Source: Mesostigma viride (taxonomy: Eukaryota; Streptophyta; Mesostigmatophyceae; Mesostigmatales; Mesostigmataceae). Taken from it: a stretch of DNA of 64,000 nt. The position numbers and the translations under genes were made by a program. Positions 57,801 to 64,000 of the stretch are shown here, in pieces. A model generated the notes under the pieces. It worked only from the letters and a program-made list of their open reading frames with translations. It was not told the origin of the DNA and did no database searches. Position 1 is the stretch's first letter, and every line of letters begins with the position of its first letter. The stretch spans positions 250,001 to 314,000 of the forward strand of contig RPFO01000167.1 in NCBI GenBank assembly GCA_009746045.1, written 5' to 3'.

Positions 57801-60466
57801 ATGGAGACATGGACCTTGCGCGGAGACATGCACGGGTGCCGTGCGGCAGCATCCACACGGCCTTATTGCCTGGATGTGGCCGGTCCCATCCACAAGAATG
57901 GCACGACCGGGAGGCGTTTGGTGCCTGGTCCTTAGAATGCTGGCAGTAGGCCGGCCTGCTGAGATGGCCGTGTGGGCCTTGGCTGGTGTTGTGGATTATG
58001 CCGGGTCGCGTGCGGTATACAGGCTCGTGACAAGCGATAATGGTCATTCTCCAGGGTACTGGTGGTCTTGCCTCGCAGCGTTGAAAAGTGCGCCGCTGAT
58101 GCCTGGTGCGCGCTGTACCGATGAGCAGTTGCTTGTCACAAAGTACGGCACGCTGTGGCCTTGTTGCGGGGACCTGCCGAACGCGACACTGGGTATTGGC
58201 ACCAGGGCAGTCGATTAGGTGACCCAGCAAGTGACAGCTGTCTACAGACACGAGGAATGCGTTTGTCCCAGGGAAGACGGTGCAGCGCCTGGCGAGCGGG
58301 GTGTATGCCGTAGAGGGGATGATGGTGGACAGGAGGTGGTTTGGAGGAGGTGGACGGGATGTGCGGCATCTGTGCGCGCGGGCTACGGGCAGCTGAAGAT
58401 AGTGTTGCCACGAGGTCAACCCTTTGCCAGCATCGCATGGTCTCTGGGGCAAAGGCGGTGGAATGCTGGGTATTCTCCTACGGAGGCATTGGGGTTGATG
58501 GCGTGGTGCTATGCGGAAAGGGTAGAGGGATGCCACTGTGTGATGTGGCTGGTGCGGTAATTCGCCTATTTTCGCCTATTTGATGACGGAATTTCGGGCA
58601 GGGGTGAGCCGGTTGCGTGCCAATCAAGTTGGAAGCTGCCTGGGTGCGTCCACAGAGGGAGATGAGTCCATGTCGTTGTTAGTGTGTGAAGATGGAGATG
58701 TGGCCAGAGGTCTAAAACATGTTGGGGTGGTGCTCTTAGGCAGACCATCTTTACTGGTTGGGCATCAGCCCGGTAGTGGTGTGTGGTTGCTCAGTGCATT
58801 CCACGATGTGGCAGGCAGAGCGGTGGATGTGGCCACGCTGTTGCCGCGCTGTTGGCATCCTAGGCACCCTGCATGCATGGTGTCTGGTAATACATGGACA
58901 TATGACAGCTGCAGATCTGTTATGGAAGGGTGAGCTTGGATTGCCATGTTTAGGGGCAGGGCAACTGGGCTGGCCTTAAGTAATTGGCTGTCATGGGTGC
59001 TGAGGGTACTTGCCGGTGGCAGTGGTCAGTGTGGCAGCAAAGCAGGGATGGCCTCGTACCCAATGTAGGAAGGATTTAATGGCTTCTTGTGGATAGCGTG
59101 CCGTGGCGTGGCTGAGCTGAGTGTGCCACTGGGTTTTGACTACTTGGCCGGGGTGCAAGGAAGGTTGTTTGCCGTTTTGTTTGCCTGTTGCATCGGGGCG
59201 CATCTTAAATTGGCTGTAAAGGTTCACTCGCCAGAATTTTGAAACATAGGAATGAAGTTCGATTTTAGGCGGGTTTGGGTGTTCGATTTTAGGCGGGTTT
59301 GGGTGGTTTCCAAGGCCTTCTTTTCCTTGCCCCCCATTCGTTGCATACTCGACTGTGCATGGGGTGTTACTGTGCGTCGGGACATTGGCTCCGCCTTCAT
59401 CCTGGCCTCCCTTTTCTGTGTCAGTTCGCTATTTTGTTTCTCCGTGTCAGGCACGCTCGGCTTCCATCATCATCCCATCTGTATTCCGCGCACTGAATGC
59501 ATGCATGGCTTCCTGGCCTTGCCCAGTATGACTCACTTCCTTCATGCTTACAGTGTGCCTGTGCAAGGCGCCTGCGGATTGAGTGTGGATTGCTGCCAGT
59601 GTGCATGGCCCCTACTTTTGCTGTCATTTGACCCCCATCAATGAAGACGTTGGACCGTTCTGCTTTCTTCACTCTGGTCCCCTGTTCCCACGATCAACAG
59701 CCACCTCCCCCCCCCCCCCCCCTTGCTCAGATCTACAACATGTTCCAGCTGCTGGTCTGACTCACGTCCTGTCCTGTCCTGCTATCTCTCTATCCTGTTG
59801 CTTCGCGCTGCATGTTCCTTGTGGTTGCAGATCTACGACATCTTCCAGCTGCTGCCCCCCAAGCTGCAGGTGGGCGTCTTCTCCGCCACGATGCCACCCG
59901 AGGCGCTGGAGATCACGCGCAAGTTCATGAGCAAGCCGGTCAAGATCCTGGTCAAGCGCGACGAGCTGACCCTGGAGGGTATCAAGCAGTTCTACGTGAA
60001 CGTGGACCGCGAGGACTGGAAGCTGGACACGCTGTGCGACCTGTACGAGACGCTGGCCATCACGCAGTCGGTCATCTTCTGCAACACCCGCCGGAAGGTG
60101 GACTGGCTCACGGACAAGATGCGTGTGCGCGACCACACCGTGTCGGCCACGCACGGTGACATGGACCAGAACACGCGTGACATCATCATGCGCGAGTTCC
60201 GGTCGGGCTCCTCCCGCGTGCTCATTACCACGGATCTGCTTGCTCGCGGTATTGACGTCCAGCAGGTCTCCCTGGTCATCAACTACGACCTGCCGCTCCA
60301 GCCAGAGAACTACCTGCACCGCATCGGGCGCTCGGGCCGGTTTGGTCGTAAGGGTGTGGCCATCAACTTTGTGACCAAGGATGACGAGCGGCTTGTCCAG
60401 GACATCCAGCGGTTCTACAACACCACGATTGAGGAGCTGCCGAACAACGTTGCCGACTTGATCTAA
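54871..60466 (+). CDS. EIF4A: Translation initiation factor eIF4A (DEAD-box RNA helicase)
   Basis: Four exons, 54871-54926, 55111-55211, 56679-57109 and 59831-60466, give 407 residues. The start [18 protein letters not shown] is eIF4A-like. All helicase motifs are present: Q motif [12 protein letters not shown], motif [27 protein letters not shown] (VLDEADEM), SAT (FSATMP), [20 protein letters not shown] and [10 protein letters not shown], ending NNVADLI. Length and sequence match plant and green-algal eIF4A. It unwinds 5' UTR structure as part of eIF4F in the cytosol. The exon 2 acceptor is taken as CCCGCAG (55110). A copy of the exon 3 donor edge and a copy of the exon 4 acceptor edge lie in intron 3. 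Confidence 0.95.
57171..57216 (+). repeat. Copy of eIF4A exon 3 donor edge
   Basis: GGCCGACGAGATGCTCTTCC and TTCAAGGACCAGGTGGGTGA repeat the end of exon 3 (GGCCGACGAGATGCTCTCCC, TTCAAGGACCAGGTGGGC) 60-100 bases inside the intron. Weaker GACCAGGTGG copies follow at about 57237, 57295 and 57340. Confidence 0.85.
59721..59757 (+). repeat. Copy of eIF4A exon 4 acceptor edge
   Basis: A C run then TTGCTCAGATCTACAACATG and TTCCAGCTGCTGG duplicates the true edge at 59825-59855 (TTGCAGATCTACGACATCTT). The copy runs into TGA, so it cannot replace the real exon. Confidence 0.85.
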
Positions 60467-60641
60467 ATCTGGTCTGAAGGGAAGGATGAGAGCCGGCGGT
60501 GTGCCTGTGCGCTGGTTTCTGAGGCAGGACGGCCGCTTGGCTGCTTGAATTTCGGGGCAGAGCCCCTTTTGGGACTGCTGACTGGAAGACGAGCAATCCT
60601 TTATAATTATTGCGTTGCTTGGAAGAGTGGACTCACCCCCT

Positions 60642-60646
60642 TGTAA
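60642..60646 (+). terminator. TGTAA polyadenylation motif of eIF4A
   Basis: TGTAA lies 176 bases after the eIF4A stop, followed by a T run. In chlorophyte algae TGTAA commonly sits 10-20 bases before the cleavage site, so the transcript may end near 60660. Confidence 0.5.
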
Positions 60647-60666
60647 TTTTTTTAGGTATTGTAGAG

Positions 60667-61107
60667 CCTGATCTGGCGCATGAGCACGACGCCACGCAAC
60701 TTAGTTGACCCACCCGTCAGTTTTCGCTAGTCGAAACGCTTCGCTTGCCCAACCCCACTGGATTGGCAGTGGGATAACTTAACCTCAATGCCCATCGCAA
60801 TGCAGTCTACTTGTCTTTTTGCAAGTTACGGGAATACTTTTATCTATTACCTTGAATAAATTCCTGATACGGTGACTGCATTTTCGCAGCATTATTGGCA
60901 TATGTGTTTTGGTTTGTCCTAATGGATCATCACGCCTCAGGCATTTTGTAGCGGTTGTCGGCATGGCAACGCCGGTGTTGAGGTCCATGCTGAACAGGCG
61001 ACTAGGATATCGTAGTAATGACAAGTAACTTCCGACTCAGTCCTCTGGGAGGCTCTTAAATGGGCCATCCTGGCTCTGGATCGCGTGCCACCAGCATTTA
61101 TCGAGGA
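60667..61107. other. No gene seen
   Basis: Intergenic sequence between the eIF4A 3' end and the repeat block at 61108. No coding signal, repeat or RNA gene recognised. Confidence 0.5.
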
Positions 61108-61953
61108 GACAGTCAGCGCAGGCCAGAAATTGGGAGAATCCGGACCGTAGCTCGACGGTATCACAAGCACCATTAAGCAGCGGCGCCTGCAGCTAGTAGG
61201 GCACTTAGCTCGCACCAACCAGGTAGACACCTCACGTGGCCCCCCCGCGGGGCTGTGCCCAGCCCAGCCTGGCCGGCACCTCACGTGGGCCGGGCCCAGC
61301 AATGCTCGCCGCCGCAAGGCCCGCACCTTCAAAGAACAGCTAGTCGAGGACATGGGGGCCCTATAGGCCTCTCCGTGATTTGGAACAAGATGATGGACAA
61401 GGCCAAGTGGGCCCAGGTCATAGAGTACAACGAACCCCCTCCCGTGGGGAAGCGCCCGCGTGTGCAAACATACGGGAAGCACGCCAGACAGGTCCCCCAG
61501 GGTAGAGAGCTTAGACTAGAGTTGGCTTGATGTTGTAGATATATTAGACCGGTACCTAGCATTGTTTGCATTCATCCATCCATCGGGGTTAATGCTCCGT
61601 GACTCCCCAACGGGAGCGTGCGAGTCTAATTAATTCATTAATGGTAGCTCGAGCCTGCCGTTATCTTGTCCGCGTGTTCAAGTCGTTCAGGATGATGAAT
61701 TTGAATGGTGATGGAAATGTGTAGCCTTGGGCATTGAAATTATGGCTGGCTTACGTGTAGAGCCACTAGATGACCTAGACGGTGGGGCCGGAAACAACTT
61801 GCTTGATCAGGGCGTGTGTTTCGAGCCTAACTGGCCGGGATCGAGTGTCTAGTGGTAAGCACCATTGCTGCGATCGCTCTCCCACCATTTACGAGGAAAT
61901 ACCCGCAAATGGAAAACCACTGATAAGGTCTAGCTAGTCAGTCATTACGTTAG
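61108..61953. repeat. Dispersed repeat block, copy 2 (interrupted)
   Basis: It matches 22170-22520 before and after the LINE fragment 61156-61643. The two copies end at the same bases (CATTACGTTAGCC), and each is followed by LINE-related sequence. Confidence 0.85.
61147..61652 (+). mobile_element. 5'-truncated family A LINE fragment with target duplication
   Basis: The insert 61156-61643 is flanked by GTAGCTCGA (61147-61155 and 61644-61652). It contains the last part of the RT ORF (KQRRLQLVGHLARTNQ; KMMDKAKWAQVIE), broken by small deletions relative to 24459-24779. The 3' UTR, hairpin and TAAT tail follow. The unoccupied target is at 22215-22223. Confidence 0.9.
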
Positions 61954-63192
61954 CCGTTAAATTAAATAAAATTAAATTATAACATGCCTCCGTTGGGAGA
62001 TCATGTAGCACATATTCCATGATGGATGGGGTGGAGGAAGCCGCGTAATCGAACTATCCTAACTCTAAGCTATCTAGTCTAGAAAATCCTAACTACACTA
62101 ATCAAAACGCCGCCTCCGCTTGGGGGGAGGGGGCTTGCCCACAGGGTCGGGCGTGTGCGCCTTGACAATCCTCTTCCACCGCGTCTTGTCCTGCATGGCA
62201 GTCCAAAGACGGGAGAGAGAGTGGATGCGGTGCTCAAACTGGGCTGGGACCACTAGGTCGTCCAGCAACATCTGGATGTAGTTCGTGACAGGTTTCCCTA
62301 CCCTTTTGGGAATGCCCTCGGGGCCAGGCCAGGTCAGAATGTGGCGCCCTGGCTGGCCAAGCCGCTGGGGGCCGGCCAGACCAAGGGCGGTGTCGACCTG
62401 GCTGGTGCGAGCAAGGTGTCCTACAAATGCTATCCTACGCTGCCTAATCTCGTCCGAAATACGAGCCGGCATGCCATGATACAAAGACTCTGATGACGGA
62501 CGCTCGGAAAACCCTACGTTAAGGACCTGTCGGAGCATCCTGTAAACCGTGCCGTCTAGCCTAGCTGCCAGTTTGGGTGGGAGTGTCCACGCCTCGGCGC
62601 CATACGTGAGCACCGTGAGGACGAGGACCTTGAAGAGCATGCGCTTGCGGTGCTCGCCCAGGCCCTTCGAGCGCCAGTAGGTGTTGAGCGAACGGAGCTT
62701 GGCCCAGGCCAGGCCGATGCGGGTGTCCACATCGTCGGCAGTGTCAGGAAGCCAACTCCCCAACAGCTTGAAGCGGTCGCGGAACGGGACCTCCGTCCCG
62801 TCGAGCAGGCGCGGCAGCGGTGGTGTACTGGAGGCCCCAATCACCATCGCCTCAGTTTTGACACTAATCTCCAACCCCACCGCCCGCGCCTCCAGGCCCA
62901 GACAGTCCAGCCAGGTCTGAATGTGCTCGGGGCTCTCGATGAGGGTGGTGTCATCCGCATAAATCAGGTCGGCAAGGCGGTAACCAGGTCTAACCCCGCC
63001 GTGCTCTTTCACGTTAAGGATGTCCAAGCCTGGCTCGAACCCCTTAAGAGCAGTAAAGCGCGCACGTGCCCGGCGCATGACGTGATCCACGACAATAATG
63101 AACAGGTATGGGGACAGGACACAACCATGCCACACCCCGTGGTGAACCTTGGGGGAATGGTGGGGTGGTGGGCTTCCGCAGTCCATCATCAT
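61954..63192 (-). mobile_element. Family B LINE, 5'-truncated RT half
   Basis: In minus orientation an open frame 63192-62098 (364 residues) begins inside the RT palm (HGCVLSPYLFIIVV). It contains LIYADDTTLIES (YADD at 62950-62961) and continues through the thumb and C-terminal region (RIAFVGHLARTSQVDTALG) to PPPPKRRRRFD. The 3' UTR then carries ATATGTGCTACATG, ATCTCCCAACGGAGG and an AT-rich tail ending at 61954. Residue identity to the family A RT looks moderate. Confidence 0.85.
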
Positions 63193-63221
63193 GCTCCGCC
63201 TGCACTGAAGGCCACGAGGTA

Positions 63222-64000
63222 GCCATGGCTGTCGGAGCTCATAACTTTCACGTTTGAGCCCCGAATTCAGCTGTGAATATCACAATCGCTTCGTCTTTCT
63301 TAGACGCACATGCTGATATAATTTTCCGAAGCTATAACGCACTATATGGCGAATAAACGCGCCTCGACGCAACGCAGCCTGGCGGCTGCGCTCGGCAATG
63401 AAAATACGTCTGCAGCCCCGGCAGCAGATTCGCCCTCAAGCCCGGACGGCAATGGTGACACTAGTCGTGCACTGGTGGTTGCCCAGCCCCCTCACGGACT
63501 TGCCTCGCCCTCTGCATCGCCAGAGCCTAAACGTAGCCGCCCTGAGCATCCGCCCCCTGACGAGCCGGACTGGAAAGAAATAGACTTTGACGCCAAATCA
63601 GCTACATGAGTGGACACAAGGCCGCGCAAATCCCATCCAGTTTATGAACGCCGTGTTCTTCGGGTCGCGCACCTCGCTTCTTGCCCTGTGCAAGCACTTT
63701 TACGTCCAAGGCCGCATCATTATGCCTACCCGCATGGATTCCCCGTCGGATCTGTCCAGCTCAGTACTCCCGCCCCCCGGCCTTCAGCTCCTCGCCCTCT
63801 GCTGCCTCCTAGGGCACTCTGTCGCCGACATCTGGGCCCCCCCCTCCACCTCCGAAATTCGCTCCATCATCAACAACGCCATCGAACAGCACGTGACCCC
63901 CCTGGCCGCAGATGTGGCGGCCATGGGCGGCACGTTGGCTGCCGAGCTTCCCATCCTCTCCTCCACCACCACCGCCACCTCCAAGCTCCTCGCCTCCACC
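63222..64000 (+). mobile_element. Family B ORF1, 5' end of element, runs off the window
   Basis: The 5' UTR GGAGCTCATAACTTTCACGT with GAGCCCCGAATTC resembles 25933-25970 (GGAGCTCAGATCTTTTGCGT with GAGCCCCAAATTC). ORF1 begins at ATG 63346 (Pro/Ser-rich N-terminus; SPSASPEPKRSRPEHPPP parallels SPSASPEPKKP of family A). It stops early in this frame at TGA 63607-63609. Another frame continues with LHEWTQGRANPIQFMNAVFF to HVTPLAADVAAMGGTLAAEL, so the copy is frameshifted near 63590-63605. Confidence 0.75.

Noticed and set aside
57520-58536. Frames of 232 (plus) and 290 (minus) codons inside eIF4A intron 3
   Set aside because: No recognisable domain, no matching partner exons, and they lie wholly within an intron fixed by the helicase motifs on either side.
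1-64000. CRISPR arrays, rRNA or tRNA genes
   Set aside because: The tandem repeats have no unique spacers of constant size, and I saw no rRNA or tRNA cloverleaf signatures.

Overview
This window is nuclear DNA of a photosynthetic eukaryote, most likely a green alga. The support is an eIF4A that reads like a land-plant or green-algal eIF4A, a Tat-targeted PsbP-domain lumen protein, a Shewanella-like (SLP1-type) phosphatase, a membrane-anchored acyl-CoA-binding protein with ankyrin repeats (a plant class), TGTAA motifs downstream of two genes and a short TTTAGGG telomere-type tract. I cannot name the species. All the real genes are split into short exons by long introns, so most long open frames here are shadows of repeats. 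I rebuilt the gene models by hand from splice motifs, phase agreement and family knowledge.

Layout. 1-2590: a 37-41 bp minisatellite entering from the left edge. 3695-4140: a doubtful two-exon gene. 5057-20659 (+): a ten-exon, 493-residue coiled-coil/IQ-like lysine-rich protein of unknown function, whose sixth intron holds about 150 copies of a 33 bp unit. 22526-29017: a nest of LINE retrotransposons of two families (A and B). 29948-34165 (-): PsbP-domain protein, three exons. 34829-44467 (+): acyl-CoA-binding/ankyrin protein, seven exons, head-to-head with the PsbP gene. 46052-53938 (-): SLP-type phosphatase, six exons, with a large low-complexity insertion. 54030-54272 (+): possible small Cys-motif protein. 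54871-60466 (+): eIF4A, four exons. 61147-64000: more LINE A and B pieces.

Two themes stand out. First, tandem repeats in introns lie directly against splice sites, and many introns also carry stray copies of the neighbouring exon edge together with its donor or acceptor. This recurs in all four multi-exon genes where long arrays could be compared with a junction. Second, the LINEs are unusually readable. There are elements with ORF1 only and elements with reverse transcriptase only, which share a 3'-terminal hairpin plus a TAAT tail. There is a nested insertion with an 11-base target duplication, an empty/filled site pair inside the window, and a junction that looks like twin-primed inversion.

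The genes are housekeeping or plastid functions (translation initiation, thylakoid lumen, chloroplast phosphatase, lipid binding). I see no operon-like or pathway grouping, only two head-to-head pairs that may share promoters.
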